Position numbers and translations under genes: made by a program
NCBI GenBank assembly: GCA_038503035.1
Contig: JAVSML010024247.1
Coordinates: 1 to 64,000, forward strand
From: Crocodylus rhombifer
Lineage: Eukaryota > Chordata > Crocodylia > Crocodylidae
DNA length: 64,000 bases
Direction of reading: 5' to 3'
In this document: piece by piece, positions 35,603-47,188 of the stretch
How positions within the stretch are numbered: the first letter of the stretch is position 1
Layout of the letters: each line of letters starts with the position of its first letter
Notes under the pieces: model-generated
What the model saw: the letters and a program-made list of their open reading frames with translations, nothing else
What the model was told of the DNA's origin: nothing
Databases searched by the model: none

Positions 35603-37077
35603 TGTGACACCATTTTGATATATCCTTGCACCCCAGAACATCCCTTCTGTCAGGCACTGTGAGGGAGAGTTGGGGGAGGCTCATGGGAAAACCTGAAGCT
35701 GTTTTAGTTCCTGTGCTGGGATAATTCCCCTCCTCCTTTTTTAGATCCCCGTTTAACATTACCTGGAACTCTCTTTACCTGCATAAAGGGACTGGAGTTG
35801 GGGTGAGACTCTCAGCATTAATATCTTGAATCATGATATCTTTGTCTTCGGGACACTGAGTCTTTTAAAAAAAAGTCTAGTTTGTTTTTTCATAACTAGG
35901 ATTAACAACATACAGCCCAGATTACTCCTGAAGTAGCAAGAGAACTCCATATGGAGAAAATGTATCCTGTGCTAAGGAGTGGCTATATTTTTCTTTCCTT
36001 TTACATACCTGTTATTTTTCAGCTGACACTAACTTTGGTTTGCTCACTCACAATTTTTCAACTAAACATTAGTTTCTACCAAAGCATTACCAACTTGGAG
36101 GGTGGGGGGAATGGAAATGTACTTAGTTGGGCATCCAAGCTTATGTTTTTACCTATCATTTGTGGTCTATAAAACACAAATTTAATGGGTTAGTACTGTG
36201 TACTGGTATACTTCCAGCTTAGAGACTGATGCAATAAACATTACCCCTTGTAAAACCTGTACTGCAGCCAAAGTAAGTAAATTGCATTTCAGTTTGTGTA
36301 TTTGCATTTGAGAGGAATGTTGCTATTTCAACTGGAAATTTCGTCTAGAAATAAGCCTTTTACTTGAGCTGTTTAAAGGGAAAAAAAAGTGAAAATCAGA
36401 TGAAACGGTGCATTTGTACATAGATTTTTTTTTTGCTCTTTCTCTTTGGAACTCTTCTTGAAGTCAAACGAGAACTTTTACCAAATTGTGGATAATACTT
36501 CTTACTTTTGAAGTGAGATTACAGTAAAAAGTCAAGAGCTCAAGCCCAAATTAACCATTGCCTGAAGCTTCTTGAGGTATGTAGAAATAGGTGATGGCTT
36601 GGCTTGGTGAGTTTGTTTTTAAGTTTCAAATGAGAATATGTAAGAGTCCCACAACAAACTGTATCTGAATTATTATAAATAGCATATTAGAGGACTACAC
36701 GAAGGTGTAATGTGGTTTAAAAGGTTTGTCAGCATAAGTTTGGGATGCCTACAAGTGCCAATATAATCTTTAGAGTAACACATGTGTGCTGTGCTATAAC
36801 GGCCATGTATGCTACAGGAAAAACTGTAGCATAACTGTGCTTAAAAATAAGTCACCAAGAGTCCAATTGCACTGAGGTTGGAGGAGCTGTAGAAGCCTTT
36901 AAAAATTAGCATTTCTCCATCTAAAAATGTTTAGCTGTTTTACACCCAAGAGACTAGATTGATCTTAAGAGCTAGGAATGAATACTAGGGCTAGATGTAT
37001 ATAGAGTCTCAGCCTATTCTGGAAGAGGCTTACAGCAAATAGGGCCCTGACAGCCAGGGCAGGGAAAGTGCTTCACT
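35603..37077. other. Intronic, one perfect small hairpin
   Basis: Mostly unique. At 36808-36833 TATGCTACAG and CTGTAGCATA form a perfect 10-bp stem with a 6-base loop (gaaaaa). Otherwise no gene or named repeat is seen. Confidence 0.5.
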
Positions 37078-37248
37078 GGAAGAGGAGCTGTGTCAGTTTG
37101 ACTAACATCTGTGTAGATGGCATGCTTTGGCAGGGCTCTTTGGTGCTTGATTTGGCTATTAGATAAAAACACCAAAAAACCCCACTGAAGCTTGCTATCT
37201 ATACAGGTGTTGGGTGAGCTAGGTCAAACTGATGTGGCTCCACTTCTG
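37078..37248. repeat. Foldback element with ~70-bp arms
   Basis: The left arm 37078-37145 and right arm 37170-37248 are inverted copies. Matching pieces include GAAGAGGAGC against GCTCCACTTC, TCAGTTTGAC against GTCAAACTGA, TGTAGAT against ATCTATACA and TTTGGTG against CACCAAA. The loop is 24 bases. It is a decayed palindromic MITE lying just upstream of CR1 copy B. Confidence 0.65.
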
Positions 37249-37533
37249 AGCATGCACTGAAGGGGGTTTGGGGGAGGAGTTTACATCTGTCAGCGGCCTA
37301 AGTGCCAGCTCCTCTTCCAATCCTCCCTTTTCTACTTGTTCTTAAAAAGTTTGACTCCAATTTCCCCCATATGGGATGAAACTTTTGACTAGGCAGTAGA
37401 CATAGAGGGCTATAGGTTGTTTAGAAGAGATAGGAAGGAGAAAAAAAGGGTGGGGGTTAGCGCTGTATGTTAGGGAACAGTATACCAGTTCTACCTTCCA
37501 AGTGGGACCAGAGGAAAGCTTAACTGAGACCCT

Positions 37534-37998
37534 GTGGGTCAAACTTCAAGGAGGGCAGGGCAGAGGGAGAGGGATCTGGTAGGGGTTTACTACAGGCCAC
37601 CACATCAGGAGGAAGAGCTGAATCTGGAATTTTCCAGGCAGCTGGGGGAGGCCGTCCGTGCAAAGGAGGTTGTGGTCATGGGTGATATGAACTACCCTGA
37701 CATCAACTGGGAGGAGAAGTCAGCCAGGTCTAGCCACTCACGAAGGTTCCTGACTTGTGTACAGGACCTACACCTCATGCAGGAGGTACTCATCCCCACT
37801 AGGGGAAATGCCATACTGGATCTGGTGTTAGCCTCTGGGGATGACCTGGTGGGGGAGGTGCTAGTACAAGGGAGGCTAGGGGACAGTGATCATGAAATGA
37901 TCCAGTTTGCTATTCGGAGGAAGGGGGGAAGGATAACTAGCACAGCACAAATGCTTGACTTTTTAGGAAAGCCAACTTCGATGTGCTCAGGGCAGTAG
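37534..37998 (+). pseudogene. CR1 copy B endonuclease fragment
   Basis: A 154-codon segment with the APE-type endonuclease landmarks in order: GVYYRPP near residue 18, VVVMGDMNYPDINWEE at about 46-61, a TRGNAILDLVLAS stretch near 90, and SDH preserved in LGDSDHEMIQF near 120. Unlike copy A, the catalytic histidine of the last motif is intact. It ends by frameshift at a T5 run (LDF followed by out-of-frame sequence near 37962). The N-terminal endonuclease lies upstream in another frame. It is a LINE remnant, not a host gene. Confidence 0.85.
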
Positions 37999-38078
37999 TC
38001 AGGGAGGCACTTGGAGCCCAGGGGGTAGCTAGTATGGGGGTCCAGGAAAGGTGGTCCTTCCTCAAGGAGGCTATCCTT
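37868..38078 (+). repeat. Gap-flanking duplicate, left copy
   Basis: 211 bases ending exactly at the first N and repeated at 38180-38391 after the gap. The only difference I see is a G-run of six here and seven there. A terminal overlap between contigs that was not merged explains this better than a biological tandem repeat. Confidence 0.9.
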
Positions 38079-38178
38079 NNNNNNNNNNNNNNNNNNNNNN
38101 NNNNNNNNNNNNNNNNNNNNNNNNNNNNNNNNNNNNNNNNNNNNNNNNNNNNNNNNNNNNNNNNNNNNNNNNNNNNNN
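38079..38178. other. Assembly gap, exactly 100 N
   Basis: One hundred N, the conventional length for a gap of unknown size. The sequences on the two sides overlap by about 211 bases, so the real gap is probably zero or negative. Confidence 0.99.
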
Positions 38179-38179
38179 A

Positions 38180-38391
38180 AAGGGAGGCTAGGGGACAGTG
38201 ATCATGAAATGATCCAGTTTGCTATTCGGAGGAAGGGGGGGAAGGATAACTAGCACAGCACAAATGCTTGACTTTTTAGGAAAGCCAACTTCGATGTGCT
38301 CAGGGCAGTAGTCAGGGAGGCACTTGGAGCCCAGGGGGTAGCTAGTATGGGGGTCCAGGAAAGGTGGTCCTTCCTCAAGGAGGCTATCCTT
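38180..38391 (+). repeat. Gap-flanking duplicate, right copy
   Basis: Begins one base after the two-base start of the right contig and repeats 37868-38078 with one extra G in the G-run (38235-38241). It continues seamlessly into the rest of CR1 copy B. Confidence 0.9.
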
Positions 38392-39402
38392 GGGGCACAG
38401 CAGGACACAATTTCTCTGTGCAGGAAGGCGGGAAAAGGGTCCAAGAAACCTTCATGGCTGAGCGTGGATATCCAGGTTGGCCTGAGGGCAAAGAAAAAAG
38501 CATACTGGCAGTGGAAGCAGGGGGCAGGGACAAAGGAGTACACCTCCCTGACCCAAGCTTGTAGGGATTTGGTGAAGAAGGCGAAAGCAGCACTAGATCT
38601 TAGATTAGTGGATAAGTGGATTTCTGGGATTAAGGATAACAAAAAGTCCTTCTTCAAGTATATAGGTAGCAAGAAGTCTCGGGGTAACATTGGACTCCTA
38701 CAAGGCAGGGCAGGACAGCTGGTGATGGATGCGCGAGAGAAGGCAGAACTCTTTAACAAGTTTTTTGCCTCCATGTTCTTGTCTGCTGACAATGGGGTGC
38801 TCTCAGGTGATAGCATAGAGAGGCCCAGGGAGGATGCGAGTCCCCCAGTTGTTAGTTCAGACCTAGTTAAGGATTACCTGGAGGGCTTAGATGTGTCCAA
38901 GTCAGCGGGCCCAGATGACCTTCACCCGTGGATGTTAAGGGAATTGGCTGGTGCCATCACGGAGCCATTGGCATGGCTGTTTGAGGACTCCTGGTGCTTG
39001 GGCCAAGTCCCTGAGGACTGGAAAAGGGCCAAAGTGATCCCTATTTTCAAGAAGGGGAAGAAGGAAGAGCCTGGCAACTACAGGCCAGTCAGCCTCACTT
39101 CTGTTCTGGTGAAGGTCTTTGAAAAAATTATCGAGGGCCACATTTGTGAGAGCCCTGCAGAGGAAGTGATGTTGAGGAGTAACCAGCATGGGTTCATGCA
39201 AGGCCGATCCTGCCTGGCTAACCTGGTCTCTTTCTATGACCACATAACAAAGAGCTTAGATGGGAAGGTGGAAGTTAATGTCATCTTGGACTTCCAGAAG
39301 GCCTTCGACACAGTGTCCCACCCAATTCTGGTGGGCAAGCTGAGGGACTGCGGCATTGACAAATGCACAGTCACATGGGTGGCAAACTGGCTCCTGGGGT
39401 GA
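38296..39402 (+). pseudogene. CR1 copy B linker and N-terminal reverse transcriptase
   Basis: A 368-codon segment from the linker (VLRAVVREALG near the start) through DNKKSFFKYIGSKKS, the SAGPDDLHPWMLREL stretch, EDWKRAKVIPIFKKGKK, NYRPVSLTS, NQHGFMQGRS and motif A. In motif A the reading is LDFQKAFDTVSHP at about residues 331-343, so the catalytic aspartate lost from copy A is kept. It stops at TGA (39400-39402) where related sequence continues with a tryptophan-rich region, so this is a nonsense change. The recorded start is a GTG in the domain and has no biological meaning. Confidence 0.87.
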
Positions 39403-39445
39403 ACCCAGAGGGTGGTGGTGGATGGGTCAATGTTGACCTGGGAGG

Positions 39446-40045
39446 GTGTGGGCAGCAGAGTCCCCCCAGGCCTCGGTCCTTGGGCCGGTGCTGTTCAACA
39501 TCTTCGTTAGCGACCTGGACGAGGGTATGGAGAGCACCCCGTTCAAGTTTGCTGATGACACCAAGCTGTGGGGTAAAGTGAATACACCGGCAGGCAGGGA
39601 CTGCATCCAGGCAGATCTGGATAGGTTAGAGAAGTGGGCGGAGCTGAACAGGATGCGGTTCAACAAGGACAAGTGCAGAGTACTACACCTGGGGAGAGGG
39701 AGCCAGCATTATGGTTATAGGTTAGGGGCTGACCCTCTCAGCAGCATACAGGCAGAGAGGGATCTTGGAGTCATGATTGACTTTGGGATGAATATGAGTT
39801 GCCAATGCAACAAAGGAATAGGCAGAGCCAACCGCACCCTGTCATACATCAACAGGGGCATCACTAACAGGTCCAGAGAGGTCTTGCTCCCCCTCTATGT
39901 GGCGCTGGTCAGGCTGCAGCTGGATACTGTGTCCAGTTCTGGGCGCTGCACTTCAAGAAGGATGTGGAGAACCTGGAGAGGGTCCAGAGGAGGGCCACTC
40001 GTATGGTCGGGGGCCTCCGTGGCCAGCCCTGTGAGGAGAGGCTGA
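39446..40045 (+). pseudogene. CR1 copy B central reverse transcriptase segment
   Basis: Carries SVLGPVLFNIFVSDLDEGM, then FADDTKLWGKV (the YxDD-type catalytic motif as FADD), NRMRFNKDKCRVLHLGRGS and GYRLGADPLSSIQAERDLGVMID. It is out of frame with the preceding segment because of an extra C in the run at 39461-39465. It leaves frame again near 39923, where ATTACTGTGTCCAG-type sequence has lost a base. Confidence 0.85.
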
Positions 40046-40350
40046 GGGACCTGAATCTCTTTAGTCTCTGCAAGAGGAGACTCAGGGGGGATCTTGTGGC
40101 TGCCTACAACCTTATCAGGGGCCAGCAGCAGGGACTCGGGGAAAATCTGTTCACCAGGGCCCCCCTTGGAGTCACCGGGAACAATGGCCACAAGCTGAGG
40201 GAGGATAGGTTTAGGTTGGATATTAGGAAGAACAACTTCACTGTAAGGGTGGCCAGAGCCTGGAATAGGCTTCCCAGAGAGGTGGTGCTCTCACCTTCCC
40301 TGGACATCTTCAAGAGGAGACTGGATAGGCACCTGGCTGGGGTCTTATGA
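39964..40350 (+). pseudogene. CR1 copy B C-terminal ORF2 segment
   Basis: Reads ENLERVQRRATRMVGGLRG, then CEERLRDLNLFSLCKRRLRG, FRLDIRKNNFTVRVARAWN and RRLDRHLAGVL with a natural stop, equivalent to the end of copy A ORF2 (RRLDDHLAGVV). The 3' untranslated region follows at once. This part is well preserved. Confidence 0.85.
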
Positions 40351-40963
40351 CCCCTGCCACCTCCAGTGCTCCTTCCTGCCCATGGCAGGGGGTTGGACTA
40401 GATGATCTGTCTAGGTCCCTTCTGACTCACTGATTCTATGATATGAATGAAATCAATTGCAAGTGCATCAGGCAACAATTCATTTCAAGCTGTATGTTAA
40501 GTCACACTAAAACAAGATTTGAACTGCTTAAAATAATATGCAACAGCAGACTATAAAAACTATGAAAACAAAAGATAGTTTTCCATGCTAGCTTCTGTGG
40601 AGTTGGTACATGTCTATGCAGGACCAGTATGACTCATTATTCAACCTTATTTTTTATCGTTAAGGTTCTTTTCATACTTCTGAGAAGTGTGTGAAGTAAT
40701 CAGTACGGGAAATAAACAAGACAAGCACTGTTGTAACAGCCCAACTGTTGTCTGAATGGTACGTGCACATCTGTAGAAAGAAAAATAGGACTTCTCCTTT
40801 TACATTCTGCATGAAATTAAAACACAAGGGCACACTGGGAAGCAGGAGTATTTATATCCACTAATTTTTCCAAATTGTGAGGCAAATAAAGCTTGGAGAA
40901 GTGATTTTGCTTTTGTGGGGGGAGGGGAGAGGTTGCTGGCAATTCCATCTAGTTTTACTAGGC

Positions 40964-41203
40964 CAGTGGTTCTCAAGCTTTATAGATGTGAGGCCAGCTC
41001 TTAGTTTTTACTTGGGTTTTTGAGTATAGAAAAGTAATAGAGCAATTCTTCTGTTGCAGAGAACTCAAAAAGATCATAACAGGTCAGAATTTTTTTTTAA
41101 CACTATAGATTACTCATGGAAATCTCTGTATTACTTTTTCAAACCTAACAATGCTAACATTGTATGGACATCCCAGGGTGCCATGGCACTCTGAGAATCA
41201 CTG
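40964..41203. mobile_element. hAT (Charlie-like) MITE
   Basis: Begins CAGTGGTTCTCAAGC and ends TCTGAGAATCACTG, the inverted termini of Charlie-group hAT elements, as at 33056 and 60811. The internal phrase acaggtcaga is shared with the 60811 element, suggesting the same subfamily. No matching 8-bp flanks were found. Confidence 0.7.
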
Positions 41204-41396
41204 TATTTTATCCTGAAAAAATCTTTGACGTTGCACTGCTCAAAATCAGGCCAGGCCAGCCACACAGGCAGGTGCCTAAGCTTGGTTGCCATCTAGATTG
41301 GCAGAGTTTAGGTTCCTCCCAGCAGAAAAGTCCTCAGTTCCTTAAGTAAAAACAGAGCATGCCTAGCAACTGACCCCTTCCCACACAATCATAATC

Positions 41397-42147
41397 AAAT
41401 TGGAGAAATGTGGGCCACATAAAACTACTACAAGGTGGATAGATAGCTGGCTCAATAGCCTCAAGCAAAGGGTAATTAATTAATTAATGGGTCTGTGTCA
41501 GAATGACAGGAGGTTTTGAATGGAGTCCCACAGGATTATGTCTTGGGCCTGGTGCTGTTCAACATGTTTATTAATGATTTGGATACTGGCATAGAAAGCC
41601 TCTTGAGCAAGTTTGTAGATGGCATGGGTTTTGCTGGTTGCCCCTGCCACCCCATCTTCCCCTACCTTTTTTCTGCTTTGTGTGTATTTTTAAGCCTTCC
41701 CAGAGGCATTGAGTGTTGGCTACAGCCAAGGCTGGGAACATTGACTGGGTTGTGCCAATGCTTCTACTGAGAGAAAAGCTAGAGGGTTCTGGCTAGAGGG
41801 TCTTGCCCTTCTGTTTGGGGTCAGACTGCCATATTTGGGGTCAGGAAGGAATTTTGCCCTATGGTCAGATTGATATGGACTGTGGGGGCTTTTGCCTTCC
41901 TCTGTGGCAGGAGGTGTGACCCTCTACCTAGGACCTCTTGAGCATATATTTACAGCGTTTTATAGAAGTAGGACATTGGCTGTCATGGTTCCTCTGCTTT
42001 ACCTGTAGCAGGTTAGCATGTCTATGTTGTATCAAGGTCGAAGACAGTCTTATATAGAGTTGTATGGCATGGGTTGGATAGGATGATCCTGCCTCAGGCT
42101 GAACTAGATGACCTTTGGAGGTCCCTTCCAGCTCTACTTCTGTATGA
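41397..42147 (+). mobile_element. CR1 LINE fragment D, diverged subfamily
   Basis: The left part translates to a reverse-transcriptase piece (DYVLGLVLFNMFINDLDTGIESLLSKF at 41530-41610). It is followed by a long 3' untranslated region with aggaaggaattttgcccta, then ctgaactagatgacctttgg and ggaggtcccttccagctcta. There is an internal deletion between the two. It is older and of another subfamily than copies A and B. Confidence 0.75.
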
Positions 42148-43289
42148 CTTCTGAGCTTACACATACATCTCAGTAAAATACACAGCTTGAGTACCTTAAA
42201 CTCTAAGTTGCTGATTCCATAGGAAGGAAAAGAGAATGCATAGTAACTGGTTAACACTGAGTGTAAACATATATTTCAGTTTAAGAATCTGGTTCTGCCC
42301 AAATAACATTCCCACAGGGAGTGGGAGATGAAGATTACAGGCGTACCTCACCATGAGCAGATTCAAGCCCACATCTCCCATTTCCAAGTAAAGTATCCCA
42401 ACCATCTGAATATGAACCAGGGTGCAGGGGAGTTCCTGCTGCTTGTCCTGTTGAAGCTGGCCCACTGTACAGGAAGTCCAGGAATCCAAGATTCATGGGC
42501 CAGAAGGAGTATGACTGCACACTTATGAGGAAGGCCTTTCCCTGGGAGGGGACAGTTCTGTGTTGTTTCTGGTCTTTAACCAATACCCATCTAATGTAGA
42601 ACTCATAAACAGTCCTGAAAATCAGGAGTGTGCCTTCCTCACAGAGCTATACCACCTTACTCTCCCTTGCTAGATGGTCCTTGGGAGGTCCCACGGCTTC
42701 CCCATTCACTATTTATGAAACTTATATGTTTTACCTTGTTAATTCAAATCACCCTTCTGGGACAAGACACCTACATTTTAGATATTATTAGGCCTATGTG
42801 AAGGTACTGACAAGGGCAGTTTGGATATGTGTCTGTGCATCCATTCTTATTATTTTGCTAATTTAAAGAATAGATTCGGTTCTCATTCGCAAATATTGTT
42901 ACACTGCTCTCTTGTTAGAAGGCAGATGAAATGTTTGGGCTCCGTGCTGCAATGCCCCAGTGATTTTTAAATAAAGCTAACCTCAGCACCTCAGCTTTGT
43001 TTTTCATTTTCACCCACAGCCACCTATCAAGTTCTGACATTTGGTCCCCCCCTGCCCTGCTTGAAGTTTGAAATGCCTCAGGTTTTAACTTGTGTAGAAG
43101 TGGGGGGGTTCTTATAACTTTGGCACAAAGACTAATATTTAACATTTGTATAGAGACTTTACATGTTTAATGAGTCTCTTACAGAATGACATTACCTTCT
43201 TTTCTCACATAAAACACATGCCTTTTCCCTGAAACCACCTGCTAGAAATTGGGATGCATATCATATGAAAAATTTCCAGACCCATGGGG

Positions 43290-43560
43290 ATCTGTACATT
43301 CGGTAGCTTTAACTGCTATAGCTCTGGGAGCCAAACTTCTGGACCACAGCCGGATCACATGGCCCCACACACATGGTCAGGCCAGTGTGGGATCAGTTTG
43401 CAGCTGGACCTGATGCACAAGGTTGGTCCGTGCCTGGATCCAGTGCACAGCCCCAGATTTGGCACAAGGGGTTGGACCCAGCTTGCAGCCTCAGAGGTGG
43501 TGGACAGTGGCAGTATACAGGGCCCATCAGGCTTGGCTCCCTAGATACTGCTACTCCGCT
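43290..43560. repeat. hAT-related GC-rich repeat piece
   Basis: GC-rich block with ccaaacttctgga near the left and repeated ggatcagtt/ctggatc words. It is similar in style to the elements at 21633 and 25450. Ends are not resolved. Confidence 0.35.
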
Positions 43561-44202
43561 ACTTTCTGGTACTACTAGGGAAGATTTTTTTTTTCCCCCC
43601 TTCATGCTGCCTTTCAAAAATAAGGTTTGTATTATATTCTTGGGCATGCTGTAGGCAAGAAAATACAGTATTTCTATCTTAGTAGTAGAGAAATTGACAC
43701 AGAGACATACAGTAACTTGCCCAATATCCCACAGGAAATTGGTAACAGAGCCAGGCTTATTGACATAAGCTACTAACTGTGGGACCAGCTCTGATTTACC
43801 ATGTCGCTTCACTTGCAGCCTAAAATACATCGCCTGGGGTAGCAGCAGTTGGTTTACTCATGATGATCCCACCTCCTTTGGTACCAGATACCTGTATTTA
43901 AAAAAAAATGTTTGTGCAGGCTTTAAAACTCTATGTTAGAATGAAGATTAACAACACTAACAGTAGATTTAGTGATGGATCAAGCCCTTTTACTGATATG
44001 GTATGAGAATGAGTTCTTCATTTAAAAGAAAGTATTGTTATGGAGTGGTGATCTAGAAAGCAGGAAACACTAGCCCATGGTCATGCTTCCCTGTTGATGC
44101 CCATTAGCTTTTCACAATTGGCATGCTATTCATGGCTGTTTGAACACCATTAAAAATGTAGTCATTGTTATAGATATATAGATATGTAACTCTTTTGCTG
44201 AG

Positions 44203-44885
44203 CATCTGTCAGCAGCAACATGGGCCGGGTTCAATTTTGGGGTACTAAATATATTTCACCTTGGCTTGAGCCACCACCCAGACCACCTGGGAAACACTAA
44301 GTGAATCACAATAAAGCTAACAACCCTTCCATCACAAGCAATATTAACACAAACCCCTGAGGCAAACACCAGAACACAACATACGGTCAAGAAAAACAAA
44401 AACACTGTCCTGGTTCAAAGTATACTGCATATCACCCCTACCCCTTCTGGGGAGCCTTCAACCCCAGGCTCGACAGTCCGAGGAGGGGAGTCTTGGCCCA
44501 AAAGAGGTTAGTCCCTGAGAATGAGTGCGTCATCTCCCTCACCATTGCTGTTTGTTGGGAGCGCCAGCTCTGTCTACATTGCCAAGGGCCCTTTGGTGAG
44601 ATGATGTAGCTCTGCTGGGAAGTGCCGATCTCTGCTCCTGCCTGAGTGGTTGTTGGGGGGAGCTACGAGCTTCTGCCCTAGACTCCCAGTCCAAATGCCA
44701 CATGGCTACTTGACTTGAAACCCTGACTCTCTGTGTCACCTGGCCTCAGGCTCCAGAAAGCATGCCAGCATTTCCCCTCCCTTCCACAGGGGATAAACAA
44801 AGAGAGAGACCCCCAGCCCAAGTGGCCTGAACCTTAAATAACTTTTCTGATCTCATCACATTGCAGTTGAAACATTGCTAATGCA
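44203..44885. repeat. Unclassified GC-richer block, possible LTR-derived
   Basis: Composition differs from its flanks. It starts near TGTAACTCTTTTGCTGAGCA; the core word catctgtcagca also appears at about 14850 in the window. It abuts CR1 fragment E. No terminal repeat, polyadenylation arrangement or target duplication convinced me, so I only note it as probable mobile DNA. Confidence 0.35.
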
Positions 44886-44899
44886 GATCAATCAATTCA

Positions 44900-45331
44900 A
44901 AGGGGGTCAGCACTCCAGGATTTGGCCAGAGTCACTAAACTGGTTTTACAGGTTCTGTTGAGGAATCTTAAGGCAATGGTCTGGACACAATGAAGGGGAT
45001 AGGAAGTGGGCCTCTTCAATCCTAGAGGAGGCACAATATACCAGAGCACCCCAAGGGATGACGAGGTTGAATGGTCACAAACTCTACAAGACCATTTCAG
45101 GCTGGACATAAGGAAGAATTTCTTTACTGTCCGAGCCCCCAAGGTCTGGAACAGTCTGCCAGCGGAGGTGGTTCAAGCACCTACATTGAACACCTTCAAG
45201 GGTAAATTGGATGCTTATCTTGCTGGGATACTATGACCCCAGCTGACTTCCTGCTCTTTGGGCAGGGGGCTGGACTCAATGATCTCCTGAGGTCCCTTCC
45301 AGCCCTAATGTCTATGAAATCTATGAAATCT
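44900..45331 (+). mobile_element. CR1 LINE 3'-end fragment E
   Basis: Encodes the C-terminal end of ORF2 intact at 45093-45236 (FRLDIRKNFFTVRAPKVWN, then TFKGKLDAYLAGIL and a stop), then a 3' end ggactcaatgatctcctgag, gaggtcccttccagcccta. The tail consists of TCTATGAAA units rather than TCTATGATT, marking a separate subfamily. The 5' boundary is approximate. Confidence 0.8.
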
Positions 45332-47188
45332 ATACAACAATTGTGTCACACAGAAAACATGATCATGCTTTACGGCCAAACAAGATACACAGCACCATGA
45401 AACACACTTTATAGCACAACACGACCTGTACATTTTGAATATGCTATAGATATATATTTTATATACATTTTTGTCAGTTAATTGGGCCACAAGGCTACAG
45501 TATGCCCATTATGCCAAAAAGGGATTTTCCAGTTTCTTACGTGTCTCTATAATAGTTTTTATATGGCCTGATCCATTGGCCCCTGACACTGACAACAACT
45601 TTAATTAGCATTGCATCAGCATAGCTTGCGTTAGCCTTGGGTTAAAGGTTGAACTCCAGATGTGGAAAATGAAACTAGCGAGGTCTTTTTTGGCAGATCT
45701 ATCTTGACAGTACTTTAATTGTATAATTTATAATTGCTGACTAGATATTGAAAAGGCTGTCATTTGTTATCACTGAACTATCCCCTTTATTTTTCTTAAT
45801 GAAAACAATGAATTGATGTTAGAATTTGTCACATGATGCTGAATTTGTCATATGAAACCACCTTTGTGGTTTCATTTCATGTTTTCTATCCAAAGAAATA
45901 GAGATTATAATTAGTGAGTTGGAAAGATTTGTAGAAATTGGAAAGGAGAAGGCCAGTGGAACATATTGAATGAACCTGATGTACTTGAAAAACCAATATG
46001 CGGTAACTGTTGAAACTAGTCTTTTGTCCGTGGCAGGGGGAAGATTGTCTGAAAATGGCCTTGAATAGAAATATGGGTTTGTTGTAAGAGAGATGCAAAT
46101 GGCCTTGTTGTGTCATTATCTACCAACATGAGATTTAAATGGCTTCCTTGAACTAACTTAAAAATCTAGAGGTAAAAGGTGGAACTCTGTGTTACTGCCC
46201 CCTGAAAATTGAACCCCATGCCAAAACAAACTCTCTCTGGCAACACTTTTGAAATCCTCTTTACACTTTCTCAGAAAAACAGTGAGGGTAGAGAAGCACC
46301 TTGGAGTACTTCAGAAATTAAGGATTCACCAATAGTCTTTTTCAGAGTTAGAATTTCATCATAACAGTATCCTTTTGACTGAAACTTGCATGAAATAGGT
46401 TTCTCACTGAAGATGAAATGTAGTTTTTTTTATGCTGGCCTTTTTAGTGCTTCTCTCTTAATAGTTGTGTTCCTTTTGAAAGTAAGTGTGGTAACACAAC
46501 ATCTTATCTCTGTTTTTAGGTGTAGCTTCTGTATACATAATAAATATATATCTATATATGCATTCTTTTTATATATAGAAAATATAATAAAGTGCTGTGT
46601 TTGTATGAATAGAAGTTAATTGCTAACTAAGGTGTATAGCATCAGGTGAGGTAGGTATCTATTTTCCTAATTTTATATATAGGGAAGCCAAAGTACTGAA
46701 AAGCAAAAATTTAGATATGGTCAGAAAAGTGATTACATAAAAATGGCACCCCTTACCCAACAGGTACTTTGTCTGTTTTGAATCTTAACTGTTCACTTCA
46801 ATGAAGAAAATATTCTATCCTATTTCAGTAGGATTTTTTAAGATGCTTAGCATTGGCCTTTGTTCCTACTGAGGTTAGTGCTATTGAATTAGCTGGTGAG
46901 CCAAAAAGAACACAGTGTAACCAATGTAGATTTGCAAATCTGGAAGCTAAGTCATCGTGACCCCCTGCCCCCAACACACATACACTTATTGCTAAATCAA
47001 ATTTGATAAAAGTTGCCTTTCAGTGTGAGTCAATGAATATGGAACGCACAATGCCAGTCTTAGAAAGTTACTTCCAAAGTAGAGTGCAATTAAATATAAC
47101 TTGCCAAGGACATGCAGAAAAATTATGATAGAGCCATGAATATAAGCTACTACTTATCAAGGGGACTTCTCTGTACACTTCTCCCAGG
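45332..47188. other. Intronic, nothing recognised
   Basis: AT-rich unique sequence without exons or named repeats. TA-rich words cluster near 46530-46590. Confidence 0.5.

Larger units (their letters stand above)
37369..40441 (+). mobile_element. CR1 LINE copy B, long, broken by assembly gap
   Basis: The longest CR1 here, sense to RNF144B. It begins inside the endonuclease (upstream words translate as GYRLFRRDRKEKKGGG) and runs through linker, reverse transcriptase and C-terminal region to a 3' end reading ggactagatgatctgtctag, then ctgattctatgat. The frame is broken by an in-frame TGA at 39400, an extra base in a C-run near 39463, a lost base near 39923 and a shift at a T5 run. It is therefore not autonomous as assembled. 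The 100-N gap lies within it and its flanks duplicate each other. Confidence 0.9.

Noticed and set aside
37868..38391. Tandem duplication as a biological event, or a repeat-spacer array
   Set aside because: The two copies end exactly at an arbitrary 100-N gap, which points to unmerged contig overlap.
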